Assembly (NCBI GenBank): GCA_903921605.1
Contig: CAIXQV010000723.1
Span: 1 to 13,841 of the forward strand
DNA length: 13,841 bases
Origin: an uncultured Planctomycetaceae bacterium
GTDB lineage: Bacteria > Planctomycetota > Planctomycetia > Planctomycetales > Planctomycetaceae
Reading direction: 5' to 3'
Part shown: one piece after another, positions 1 to 7,018 of the stretch
Numbering within the stretch: position 1 is the stretch's first letter
Layout: the number at the start of each line of letters is the position of its first letter
Notes under the pieces: generated by a model
What the model was told of the DNA's origin: nothing
The model's input: only the letters and a program-made list of their open reading frames with translations
Database searches by the model: none
Translations under genes and position numbers: made by a program

Positions 1-1158
1 ACCGGCATCACTTGCGGTAGCTGGGAAGATGATCTGGTTGTGACCTCCGGAGATTCATTTGGCGAGAATGTATATCTGACCGATGGTATGCATGGGAAAG
101 TATTGCGGGTAACGCCTGCGGGCGTATCAACGACATTCGCGATGGTCCCCGGAGCAATTTCGATCGCACAGGGCGAAGGATTGTTCGGTGATTTTCTATA
201 TGTTGGCACATTTGACGGGAACGTGGTTCGAGTCTCACCATCGGGCGAGGTGTCGCCATTCCTATCGGGTTTCGGAGTGCATTCGGCAGAAGGCAACTTT
301 CGCGGCATGGACGTGACCGCGAATGAGATGTGGCTGACGACAGACACTGGGGAGTTGCTCAGAATAACTCCGACTGCACCAGAGGCTTTAGTGAATTCGA
401 TTGGAATGAAGTTTGTTGTGCTCCCGGCTGGTCAATTCACAAGGGGGAGTCCGCGATCTGAGGCTGGTCGAGGCGATGGAGAATCTCAACACAGAGTGGT
501 GATCAGCAGATCCTTTGAAATTGGCTGCTACGAAGTCACTCAAGCTGAATACGAACAAGTGATGGGGGAGAATCCGAGTCGTCAGAAAGACCCCAATAAT
601 CCTGTAGACCACGTCAGCTGGGACAATGCCATGGAATTCTGCCATCGCCTCTCAAAAAGACCGGCGGAGAAAGCCGCAGGATACAGATATCGTCTGCCGA
701 CAGAAGCTGAATGGGAGTATGCGTGCAGGGCCAAAGACTCAGGATCGTACAGTTTCGGAAGTGATGAATCGCGGCTGCAGGAGTTCGCGTGGTTTGACGA
801 CAACTCTGGCGATGTTCGAGCAGATCGGCGAATGATTAAGGAAATGACTTTGGATGCGTACAGCAGCTGGACTGCCGCGAACAACTGCAGGGCACATGCA
901 GTTGGCTCAAAAGAGCCGAATCATTTCGGCGTGTATGATATGCATGGAAATCTTTGGGAATGGTGCTTGGATTTTTTTGCTGATCTTCCAGCTCACGTCC
1001 AAACCGATCCCTCTGGACCGTTAACCGGCGTTCAACGGTCTATTCGTGGGGGCAGTTTTGATTCACCACCGGAGTTCTGCCGTTCCTCTTCAAGGCTCAG
1101 TGTGGATCCTTCCGTGGGCACCCCATCTCTGGGCTTCCGTGTGTTTCGCGAACGTTGA
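1..1158 (+). CDS. FGE-sulfatase (SUMF1) domain protein with N-terminal propeller-like repeats, 5' partial
   Basis: The frame is open from base 1, so the true start lies left of the window; a GTG at position 40 is internal. The visible 385 residues have two parts. Residues about 15-130 hold short beta repeats of the type 'GKVLRVTPAG', 'GNVVRVSPSG' and 'GELLRITP', which resemble NHL/SMP-30-like propeller blades. Residues about 132-384 form a formylglycine-generating-enzyme-like domain (SUMF1, PF03781), with 'NSIGMKFVVLPAGQF', 'YRLPTEAEWEYACRA', 'YDMHGNLWEWC', 'RGGSF' and a final 'LGFRVF'. True FGEs use two cysteines five residues apart after the GGS motif. Here the first is Ser355 and only Cys360 remains, so formylglycine formation on sulfatases is doubtful. 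Planctomycetes carry many such domains, often in proteins of unknown binding or scaffold function. The domain call is firm and the function is unknown. Confidence 0.9.
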   Translation, partial: TGITCGSWEDDLVVTSGDSFGENVYLTDGMHGKVLRVTPAGVSTTFAMVPGAISIAQGEGLFGDFLYVGTFDGNVVRVSPSGEVSPFLSGFGVHSAEGNFRGMDVTANEMWLTTDTGELLRITPTAPEALVNSIGMKFVVLPAGQFTRGSPRSEAGRGDGESQHRVVISRSFEIGCYEVTQAEYEQVMGENPSRQKDPNNPVDHVSWDNAMEFCHRLSKRPAEKAAGYRYRLPTEAEWEYACRAKDSGSYSFGSDESRLQEFAWFDDNSGDVRADRRMIKEMTLDAYSSWTAANNCRAHAVGSKEPNHFGVYDMHGNLWEWCLDFFADLPAHVQTDPSGPLTGVQRSIRGGSFDSPPEFCRSSSRLSVDPSVGTPSLGFRVFRER

Positions 1159-1255
1159 TCGGGACAATAGCGTTGATCGATTCGTGAAAAAGCCGATCAG
1201 GCTGTCAATCAGTAGGCTGTTACGACACGATCACGCTCGGCGACCTCGATCAAAT

Positions 1256-1795
1256 TTAAGCTGCCTCAAGTCCGTCAGCCCACACAACCTTGGCCCCGAC
1301 CTGCTGCGCCGCGGCCTCTATGATGTCGGGCCGTTCGTGAAAAAGTCGTCGGATCGCCTGGAGTGCTGCGGCTCGCGAGTCTTCCACTTTGGAAGTGCTC
1401 TCCTCCGAATCTGCCAGATGAGCACTGAGGATCATTTCGCAGAACCGCAGAATTCTGAATGTGGTGCGTTTCTGAGTCTGCACCCGCTGAATTTCTGCTG
1501 TCCAGAAATCGAAGAATTCCGCCACTCCGCCGAATCGGCTGACCATCAGATCAATCAGGTTTTCCGTCCGGTCGATGCTTCGGTATCTGGTGATTTGTGT
1601 TGCTGCTTTCTGCAGAGCCTGTCCGTTTTGCTTTCGCTGGATCTTCTGGCGTCGCACGCGTTCGTAGCCGGCGTGGCATCGGCGGCATTTTGTCATGCGG
1701 ACTTGAGATCCCTTAGATCGTCGCCGGAACTCGCTGACCGGCAGTTGAGCCGCACAGGTGGTGCAAATGATGGTTGCTTGGCAAGTGATTGTCAT
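1256..1795 (-). CDS. Small zinc-ribbon protein, unknown function
   Basis: This 180-residue protein was not recognised as a named family. A zinc ribbon lies near the N-terminus: C11-x2-C14 and C37-x2-C40, separated by a basic stretch with 'SEFRRRSKGSQ'. A very basic linker follows (about residues 42-65), then a helical region with 'RFGGVAEFFDFWTAEIQRV' and an acidic to alanine-rich C-terminus. Such ribbons often bind nucleic acid or stabilise HNH-type folds, but no HNH catalytic histidines are evident. I chose the ATG at 1795 because the ribbon begins directly after it and a purine-rich AGGCGAG lies upstream. The frame stays open to an earlier possible start at 1897, whose extra residues look non-conserved. 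It is convergent with the FGE gene, with about 97 nt between the two stop codons. Confidence 0.6.
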   Translation of the reverse strand: MTITCQATIICTTCAAQLPVSEFRRRSKGSQVRMTKCRRCHAGYERVRRQKIQRKQNGQALQKAATQITRYRSIDRTENLIDLMVSRFGGVAEFFDFWTAEIQRVQTQKRTTFRILRFCEMILSAHLADSEESTSKVEDSRAAALQAIRRLFHERPDIIEAAAQQVGAKVVWADGLEAA

Positions 1796-2154
1796 GAACG
1801 TGTCTCGCCTGCGCGCCGCCATCCCGGGCCTGCAGAAATGGGATCGGTCTTGCTGGAAGCGTAACGCGCTGACCGTACTATGGATTATGGCATTCATTGC
1901 GGCTGAAGTGCCACATTAGATGACCACAAATGCTCGGAAGGGCCTTGATGCAAACGGCTGTGGATGCCTTTGAACGTATTATATGCTGTACGCTTCTAAT
2001 GAAATCTCGTTGCACATCTTCGCGGGTTCGATACGATTGCTGGAACGGGTAGCTTCTCAGGTTCGAAACTGTGACCCTGAACGCGAGGCCGGGTTGATCC
2101 TCTCTTTCCCGAGTGGTCCCCAGCCTCGGCCCGCTTTGGGAAAGGGCAGAACGG
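1796..2154. other. Intergenic region between divergent genes, no gene recognised
   Basis: About 360 nt separate the zinc-ribbon gene from the next plus-strand gene and should contain both promoters. I could not place a convincing -35/-10 pair. Two GGTTCGAWAC-like T-loop strings occur (2025-2034 and 2060-2069), but neither sits in a cloverleaf. Overlapping open frames on both strands in this stretch do not look like protein. Confidence 0.5.
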
Positions 2155-2925
2155 GTGGACGGCATCGTTAGTAACGTGAAGCGTCGAGTTTCACTGTTGA
2201 AAGATACCCTTCGGTTGGTGGCTGAAATACTGGCCATGATTCCAGAGCGACGGGAGGTGATCAAATCGCGGCCAGAACTGCGTCACAAAGAAGGTTACTT
2301 CGACAATGGAATGATCCAGCGCGGTGCGGAGAAAGTGTTCTTGATGGGTCCTCCTCTTGTGGACGGGCCGAAATACACGAAACTGACCCAGTGTTTGGCA
2401 GATCGCCTCAATCAATGCGGACTCCAGTTCCATGACACCTACAACCTGCCGTCTGAAATGATCGGTGAGGCGAGATTGATCAAAGAGCCGGTGTGGCGAG
2501 CCTGCATGGAGGGCCTGAAAATGACGCTCGACTGGGAGCTGCAATACGTAGAGGCCGAGTGCGAGCGCAATGACGGGCTGTCCGAATTTGCCTCAGCGAC
2601 TGGAGGAGTACCAGTCGGAGATAATTCGGCCGCTGAAGCTGCGGGGCGATCTCAAAATGGCGATGGTGCAGGATCGGTCCAACCCGAGACCGCCATGGCG
2701 ACACGCGTCCCCCCAAACGCAGAGACGTTAGTTGTTCATACTTTCGCTGAGTGGCAAACCCTGTTGAGTTGGTCGCCGACAACTTGGAAGCGACGCCGAG
2801 ACGAATTCCCAAACTGTTTCACCGACGTGCCAGGCGAGAACTCTTGTAGCATCGGCAAATCTGAATTGGACTTGTGGCTGGCATCGGCAAAAAACAAGAA
2901 ACAGTCACCATTCAAAAAACCATAA
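2155..2925 (+). CDS. Unknown protein, probable mobile-element accessory gene
   Basis: The protein of about 256 residues was not recognised. The N-terminal half is helical and hydrophilic, with 'KDTLRLVAEILAMIPERRE' and 'KVFLMGPPLVDGPKYTKLT'. A low-complexity Ala/Gly-rich linker follows. The C-terminal part, around 'FAEWQTLLSWSPTTWKRRR' and 'GKSELDLWLASAKNKK', could be a small winged-helix or helix-turn-helix DNA-binding unit. No ATG lies near the start. I prefer GTG 2155 because AAAGGG sits 8 nt upstream; GTG 2113 and GTG 2176 are alternatives. A perfect hairpin terminator lies just downstream, followed by an excisionase-like gene. This suggests a regulatory or replication accessory role in an integrative element, but that is only an inference from position. 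Confidence 0.6.
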   Translation: MDGIVSNVKRRVSLLKDTLRLVAEILAMIPERREVIKSRPELRHKEGYFDNGMIQRGAEKVFLMGPPLVDGPKYTKLTQCLADRLNQCGLQFHDTYNLPSEMIGEARLIKEPVWRACMEGLKMTLDWELQYVEAECERNDGLSEFASATGGVPVGDNSAAEAAGRSQNGDGAGSVQPETAMATRVPPNAETLVVHTFAEWQTLLSWSPTTWKRRRDEFPNCFTDVPGENSCSIGKSELDLWLASAKNKKQSPFKKP

Positions 2926-2928
2926 CTC

Positions 2929-2952
2929 GCCACATGTCGCCACATGTCGCCA
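2929..2952. repeat. Short tandem repeat, CGCCACATGT twice plus CGCC
   Basis: Two exact 10-nt copies lie head to tail (2929-2938, 2939-2948), followed by a partial copy (CGCC). The repeat starts 4 nt after the stop codon and 9 nt before the terminator stem. A 10-nt period puts both copies on the same helix face, which fits protein binding, but chance duplication is possible. Confidence 0.45.
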
Positions 2953-2960
2953 ACTCATTC

Positions 2961-2998
2961 AAGCCCGGACAAGAGTCAATCTTTCCGGGCTTGTTTTC
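2961..2998 (+). terminator. Rho-independent-like terminator
   Basis: A perfect 9-bp GC-rich stem (AAGCCCGGA at 2961-2969 with TCCGGGCTT at 2984-2992) encloses a 14-nt loop and is followed by GTTTTCGT. It lies 36 nt after the stop of the preceding gene and separates that gene from the excisionase-like gene. Confidence 0.75.
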
Positions 2999-3064
2999 GT
3001 ATACCGTGCAACAAGCCCGAACCGGGAATAACTGATTTTCAATCGATCGAAAGGACCCAACACT

Positions 3065-3274
3065 ATGACAATTGCGACACATACCCCGCCCGAACTAATG
3101 ACGAAGAAACAGGTTGCCGAGTTTTTGCAATGCTCGGAGCGGCAAGTCGAACTCCTGACGGCTAAAGGCAGAATCAGCAAGCCAGTATATCTTGGCCAAG
3201 CGTCTCCGAGATGGCGCCGCAGCGAACTAATGGCACACCTGGACGCACAGCAGAATGCAGGGGGTGCTGTATGA
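3065..3274 (+). CDS. Excisionase-like helix-turn-helix protein
   Basis: This small basic protein of 69 residues carries a MerR/excisionase-type helix-turn-helix (HTH_17 type, PF12728) over about residues 12-58. 'MTKKQVAEFLQCSERQVELL' gives the two helices and 'PRWRRSELMAHL' gives the wing and last helix. Such proteins bind DNA as recombination directionality factors or as regulators in phages and integrative elements. AAAGGA lies about 9 nt before the ATG. The stop overlaps the next start in an ATGA motif, so the two proteins are probably translationally coupled. No integrase lies in the window, so a role in excision rather than transcription control cannot be decided here. Confidence 0.8.
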   Translation: MTIATHTPPELMTKKQVAEFLQCSERQVELLTAKGRISKPVYLGQASPRWRRSELMAHLDAQQNAGGAV

Positions 3275-3717
3275 ATCCTCAGCATGATCAAAGCGACTTC
3301 ACTGAACAACATGACGAACGGTCGCTGGAGCTTCGCCGGATTGACGCCGAATCCCAATCTTCGTATGAGAATTGGATTCACGAGTATGCACGACTTTTGT
3401 CTGAGAAGAATGGTCTTGAAGACCGGATCCGCAAACTACGCGAAGAAATCGGGCTTCCTTCCGTTATTGCTCGTCGCACATTGGTCACTGAGGTAGGGCC
3501 CAACGACGCGGATGGTCTGTGTCGTCAGATTGTGATCGATGTATGCGATCGAAACTACGTGATGAGTGAGATTGTCAGAGGCATCGAAGATCTCGCGAAG
3601 TTCATGTCGGAGAACGCTCCTGATCGGGAGCGAATCAACAGGCGATGCTCGGCACTGACCCATGCGGCAATGGCTTTGCGCGATGCCTTAAAACTGAAGC
3701 CTAACTCGATCGCCTGA
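3271..3717 (+). CDS. Coiled-coil hypothetical protein coupled to excisionase-like gene
   Basis: This protein of 148 residues was not recognised. Residues about 15-65 are charged and predicted to be helical, with a heptad-like pattern around 'YARLLSEKNGLEDRIRKLREEIGL'. The remainder is mostly helical and soluble, with no membrane segment. The ATG at 3271 overlaps the stop of the helix-turn-helix gene (ATGA), which decides the start; a longer frame back to 3211 would run inside the upstream gene. A terminator follows the stop. Genes at this position in mobile elements are usually small accessory or regulatory proteins, but no function can be read from the sequence. Confidence 0.7.
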   Translation: MNPQHDQSDFTEQHDERSLELRRIDAESQSSYENWIHEYARLLSEKNGLEDRIRKLREEIGLPSVIARRTLVTEVGPNDADGLCRQIVIDVCDRNYVMSEIVRGIEDLAKFMSENAPDRERINRRCSALTHAAMALRDALKLKPNSIA

Positions 3718-3726
3718 CAATAAAAA

Positions 3727-3766
3727 ACCCTCGGACGTTTTCACGTCCGGGGCTTCTCTTTTCTTC
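3727..3766 (+). terminator. Rho-independent-like terminator
   Basis: A 9-bp stem with one T-G wobble (3729-3737 with 3744-3752, core CGGACG/CGTCCG) closes a 6-nt loop. Six A residues lie on its left and a T-rich tail (CTTCTCTTTTCTTC) on its right. It ends the two-gene unit just before the primase gene. Confidence 0.75.
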
Positions 3767-3815
3767 ATTCGCCCTGGCAGGCGAATCAACATAAATCTGC
3801 ATCTGGAGTTTATAG

Positions 3816-6173
3816 ATGATATCGACACCAATCAACGGGGATTCTTCGCAGCCAATTGACTTCAGCAGTATTCCTGCGGCTCTTCAGGAACTGGATCAAT
3901 TTGTATTGTGGAAGGAAGTTACTCGGGGCGGACAGATAACGAAAATGCCGCTATCGGTTCTCGGCCGCTCGGCATCTTCCACCGATTCTACAACGTGGTC
4001 ATCCTTCGACAACGTGGTTTCTACTTATAACGAGTCGCAGCACAGTGGCATCGGGTTCGTGTTCACGCCCGATGATCAGTTCTGCGGCATCGACTTGGAC
4101 GGTTGCAGAGATCCGGAAACTGGCACTGTTGCCGATTGGGCGGTTAACGAGGTTCTGCGGTTCTCCAGTTATACCGAAATCTCGCCAAGTCAGACGGGGC
4201 TGAAGATTTGGATCACGACAGATTCGAAACTCAGCACGGGCCGGAACAAGAAACTAAAAGTTCCTCCCATTGTCGCCAGCAAAGACCCAGGGGTTGAGAT
4301 TTACACGCACAGCAGATTCTTCACTGTCACTGGACAGGTTTATAAACAGTATCGCAAGATCGAAAAGCGTGAAGCAGAAGTCCACGCGTTTCTCGAAAAG
4401 CATTGGCCTGCGGCACCAGCGATTGACGCTCCTCAGCATGACTGGAGATCTGATGATGCCGTTGTGGAACGTGCTCGAAAGTACCTTGCACGGATTCCGG
4501 GAGCAGTCTCCGGCAGCGGTGGGCACAATGCGACCTTTCATGTTGCTTGTGTCCTCGTCAAAGGTTTTGCACTGGCACAAAACCAGGCTTTCGATGTTAT
4601 CAGCGAATGGAATGCTTCGTGCGATCCGCCATGGACTGAAAACGAACTGCAACACAAATTGAACGACGCTGCGAAAGCATTGGGCGAAATTGGATATCTC
4701 CGCGACGCAAAGCCGGAGCGATGGGACTCGATTAATATTCCGGAGTATCGGCCAGCTGAACGGAAGAGCCGAGAAGTAGACGACGGCTACACACGATTCC
4801 CTGTGGAGGCGCTGCCTCCAGTTCTGAGGTCGTTCGTCGGAGCAGTCAGTCGTTCCGTCGGTTGCGATCCTGCGTTTGTCGTCATGGCGGTGCTTGCCGC
4901 ATGTGCGTCTGCTATTGGCAACACCCGACGCCTTCGAATGAAACGCGATTGGTTAGTTCCGCCCATTCTCTGGTGCGCCTCGATTGGTGAGTCAGGAAGT
5001 CAGAAGTCCCCGTCGATGCGAGCTGTCATCAGTTTCCTGAAGGAGCGGCAACGTATCTTGTCAGAACAATTCAGAGCAGCAATGGCCCGATTCAAAGAGG
5101 AGGAACGTGCATACAAAGCCGCTCTAAAAAAACACGCATCAAAAGGTGGAGATCTGCCAGACGAACCACAGCGTCCAGTTGCTGAGCGGTGCATTGTTTC
5201 AGACGCGACAATTGAGAGTCTTGTGCCGATTCTCAGGGACAACTGGCGCGGGGTGCTGTTGTCACGCGATGAGCTGGTTGGCTGGATCGGTTCTTTTGAT
5301 CGATACGCAGGACGCGGAACCGCTTCAGCAGACGCTGCCCATTGGCTCAGCATTTACAACGCAGAGTGTATTATTGTTGACAGAAAAACCGGCGATACAC
5401 CGTCCATTTTTGTACCAGACGCTGCCGTATCTGTTTGCGGGGGCATTCAACCCGGAATCCTGAATCGCGCTATCAGCGCAGAACACAGAGAAAATGGGTT
5501 GCTGTCTCGTCTGTTACTGGTGTACCCGCCCCGCCAACCGAAGCAGTGGCGAGACGATGAGATCCCCCAAGCCGATGAAGACGCATTCCGCGACCTTCTG
5601 ACTGAACTGTTCAAGTTTGGACCAGACACCGGCGCGGATGGAAATCCGAAACCTGCGATAGTTGATCTCAGCGACGAGGCCCGAAGCATCGTAAAGGACT
5701 ATGTCAACAGTCACGGGGATGAACAGGCCGGTCTGACAGGCGACCTGGCGGCCGCATGGTCGAAACTCGAAGAGATCCCGGCGCGTCTGGCTCTGATCAT
5801 CCACTGTATCCGCCATGCCTTCGGCGACCCTGTTGAACCGTGGAGTTGCGATGCTGATTCCATGCGTGCTGGCGTCACTTTGGCGACTTGGTTTAAGAAT
5901 GAGACTGAGCGAGTCTACCGTCTGCTGGCAGAGGATAAGGACGATCGCAATTTGCGTCAGGCCGCGAATTGGATTGAACAGAGGGGCGGCACAATCCGTG
6001 TTCGCGATCTGGTCTCAGGTCGCCGCGACCTTAAGACCGTCGCTGAAGCCGAAAGTCTGCTGCATCAATTGGTGAAGGCACGGTTCGGGTTCTGGAAACA
6101 GGTTCCAGCCGGCGAACTGGGCGGTCGGGCGACGATGGAGTTCACGCTATTTGAGGCTGCCAATGAAGATTGA
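3816..6173 (+). CDS. PrimPol-like/DUF3987 replication protein (primase-helicase)
   Basis: The protein has 785 residues and no signal peptide. The N-terminus (about 15-180) resembles the archaeo-eukaryotic primase/polymerase type of phage NrS-1. Its marks are 'GIDLD' with acidic residues D93 and D95, 'SPSQTGLKIW' (123-132), and 'EIYTHSRFFTVTG' with E161. A helical primase C-terminal-like segment follows (about 215-290, 'SGSGGHNATFHVACVLVKGF'). From about 325 on it is DUF3987 (PF13148), a P-loop helicase-like domain. It has a modified Walker A 'GESGSQKSP' (G391-P399, K397), a Walker B-like 'LLSRDELVGW' (D485, E486) and 'SVCGGIQPGIL'. GGAG lies 7 nt before the ATG. It likely primes and unwinds DNA for replication of a mobile element. 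Domain calls are strong; primase activity is inferred. Confidence 0.88.
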   Translation: MISTPINGDSSQPIDFSSIPAALQELDQFVLWKEVTRGGQITKMPLSVLGRSASSTDSTTWSSFDNVVSTYNESQHSGIGFVFTPDDQFCGIDLDGCRDPETGTVADWAVNEVLRFSSYTEISPSQTGLKIWITTDSKLSTGRNKKLKVPPIVASKDPGVEIYTHSRFFTVTGQVYKQYRKIEKREAEVHAFLEKHWPAAPAIDAPQHDWRSDDAVVERARKYLARIPGAVSGSGGHNATFHVACVLVKGFALAQNQAFDVISEWNASCDPPWTENELQHKLNDAAKALGEIGYLRDAKPERWDSINIPEYRPAERKSREVDDGYTRFPVEALPPVLRSFVGAVSRSVGCDPAFVVMAVLAACASAIGNTRRLRMKRDWLVPPILWCASIGESGSQKSPSMRAVISFLKERQRILSEQFRAAMARFKEEERAYKAALKKHASKGGDLPDEPQRPVAERCIVSDATIESLVPILRDNWRGVLLSRDELVGWIGSFDRYAGRGTASADAAHWLSIYNAECIIVDRKTGDTPSIFVPDAAVSVCGGIQPGILNRAISAEHRENGLLSRLLLVYPPRQPKQWRDDEIPQADEDAFRDLLTELFKFGPDTGADGNPKPAIVDLSDEARSIVKDYVNSHGDEQAGLTGDLAAAWSKLEEIPARLALIIHCIRHAFGDPVEPWSCDADSMRAGVTLATWFKNETERVYRLLAEDKDDRNLRQAANWIEQRGGTIRVRDLVSGRRDLKTVAEAESLLHQLVKARFGFWKQVPAGELGGRATMEFTLFEAANED

Positions 6174-6184
6174 TTAGCAGGAGT

Positions 6185-6239
6185 GTTGTCAGCACAACCC
6201 CGCTGAACCGTTGGGGAAACGGGGGGTTGTGCTGACAAC
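6185..6239. repeat. Long palindromic repeat, copy 1
   Basis: Two perfect 17-nt arms (GTTGTCAGCACAACCCC and its reverse complement) enclose a 21-nt centre containing CCGTTGG. It begins 11 nt after the primase stop codon. A near-identical copy occurs at 7939-7992, and both are followed by GC and preceded 8-9 nt earlier by ATTGATT. There is no T tract, so it is not a classic terminator. It may be a repetitive extragenic palindrome, a recombination site, or an mRNA 3'-end hairpin. Confidence 0.85.
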
Positions 6240-6288
6240 GCGAGAACCAACAAAACACAAGTCAACCTATTGAATTTGTCCGGTCCCG

Positions 6289-6310
6289 CATGCCAGGGGG
6301 GGGGGGCATG
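6289..6310. repeat. G11 homopolymer inside an inverted repeat
   Basis: Eleven consecutive G (6296-6306) are bracketed by CATGCC (6289-6294) and GGCATG (6305-6310). It lies about 22 nt beyond the stop of the minus-strand membrane protein gene. Such tracts are prone to slippage and to sequencing error. Confidence 0.7.
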
Positions 6311-6332
6311 AGCAATGGTGGCCCTTACTTGA

Positions 6333-6872
6333 TTATGTGGCTCTTTCGGTGATAGCAGTGTGTTGTCGATGCAAATCAACGAGAACATCAGCAATGTCAA
6401 CCAAGAGCAATGACGCCTGCTTCGACGCCAATGTCGCCAATATACCAAGCACACCTGCAATCAGTCCGATGATGATTAGGACAGGGCCTTCAGTGAGAAT
6501 CCCCAGAAAGACGTATGTGCCGGACGCGACAACAACCAAGACGATGGCAATGGACGCGAAAACTTCAATCATGTTCCGCAGTGTCGAGTAGCACGTGTGA
6601 CGTCGAATATTCTTGAGGACGGTCAGGTTGGCAACGTCAATTGCGGGAGTCGGTGCTTTCTTTGGCTGCTGATGGATAGAAGGCGGTTTACATGTGTCAG
6701 CGAGTGGCTGCCAGTCCGTAGCACGTTTGAGGGCGCCAAGAGACTGGCCAGTTGCTTGAATTGTTTCGAAATCCCAATCAAGGTTTCCCTCGGCAAGTCG
6801 TTTTCGGATCTCTTCAATCTCAAGCGGACCAACGAAGTCTGACGTTCCGGGACGTTTGAGCCACAATTTCAT
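6333..6872 (-). CDS. GYF_2-like domain membrane protein, two transmembrane helices
   Basis: The protein has 179 residues. Residues 1-58 ('MKLWLKRPGTSDFVGPLEIE' ... 'GALKRATDWQPL') match the pattern of GYF_2 domains (PF14237): an aromatic opening strand, a 'VGPL' turn, a helix, and a closing Trp-x-Pro. These are common in planctomycete membrane proteins and are thought to bind proline-rich or partner peptides. A proline-rich linker follows (61-78), then two hydrophobic helices at about 102-126 and 130-150, and a short polar tail. The topology is probably N-in with both ends cytoplasmic. A GGGGGCT stretch lies 6 nt before the ATG. The substrate and partner are unknown. Confidence 0.75.
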   Translation of the reverse strand: MKLWLKRPGTSDFVGPLEIEEIRKRLAEGNLDWDFETIQATGQSLGALKRATDWQPLADTCKPPSIHQQPKKAPTPAIDVANLTVLKNIRRHTCYSTLRNMIEVFASIAIVLVVVASGTYVFLGILTEGPVLIIIGLIAGVLGILATLASKQASLLLVDIADVLVDLHRQHTAITERAT

Positions 6873-6879
6873 TTTTTAG

Positions 6880-7018
6880 CCCCCGCTGTGGAATTTAACA
6901 ATCGGTGCCTGGATGTGACCACGCTTCATTGCCACATGACGACAGGCGTAATCGGGTCGCCGCCAGAAACGTATCCATTGGTTTCCGACCGAATCCGCGA
7001 CTCCGGTAGACGCATTGG
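6880..7018 (-). repeat. Possible dispersed intergenic repeat
   Basis: The stretch between the two minus-strand genes contains a non-gene-like open frame (to 6876) reading 'GNQWIRFWRRPDYACRHVAM'. From memory, very similar short translations recur across planctomycete genomes as spurious intergenic ORFs, which suggests a dispersed repeat and not a gene. A diverged second 'RPDYA' string (GRPDYATS) occurs about 40 residues earlier in the same frame, where it overlaps the 3' end of the neighbouring gene. I cannot verify the copy number from this window. Confidence 0.35.

Noticed and set aside
1046..1864. 272-codon plus-strand open frame across the FGE gene end and the zinc-ribbon gene
   Set aside because: It is antisense to the zinc-ribbon gene, has a low-complexity Ser/Leu/Cys composition and no family motif.
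2021..2075. tRNA-like T-loop strings GGTTCGATAC and GGTTCGAAAC
   Set aside because: No acceptor, D or anticodon stems can be drawn around either string, so neither a tRNA nor a tRNA-type attachment site is supported.
1878..2264. 128-codon minus-strand frame in the 1.8-2.2 kb intergenic region
   Set aside because: Its Ser/Arg-rich composition has no recognisable fold and it overlaps the start of the plus-strand unknown gene.
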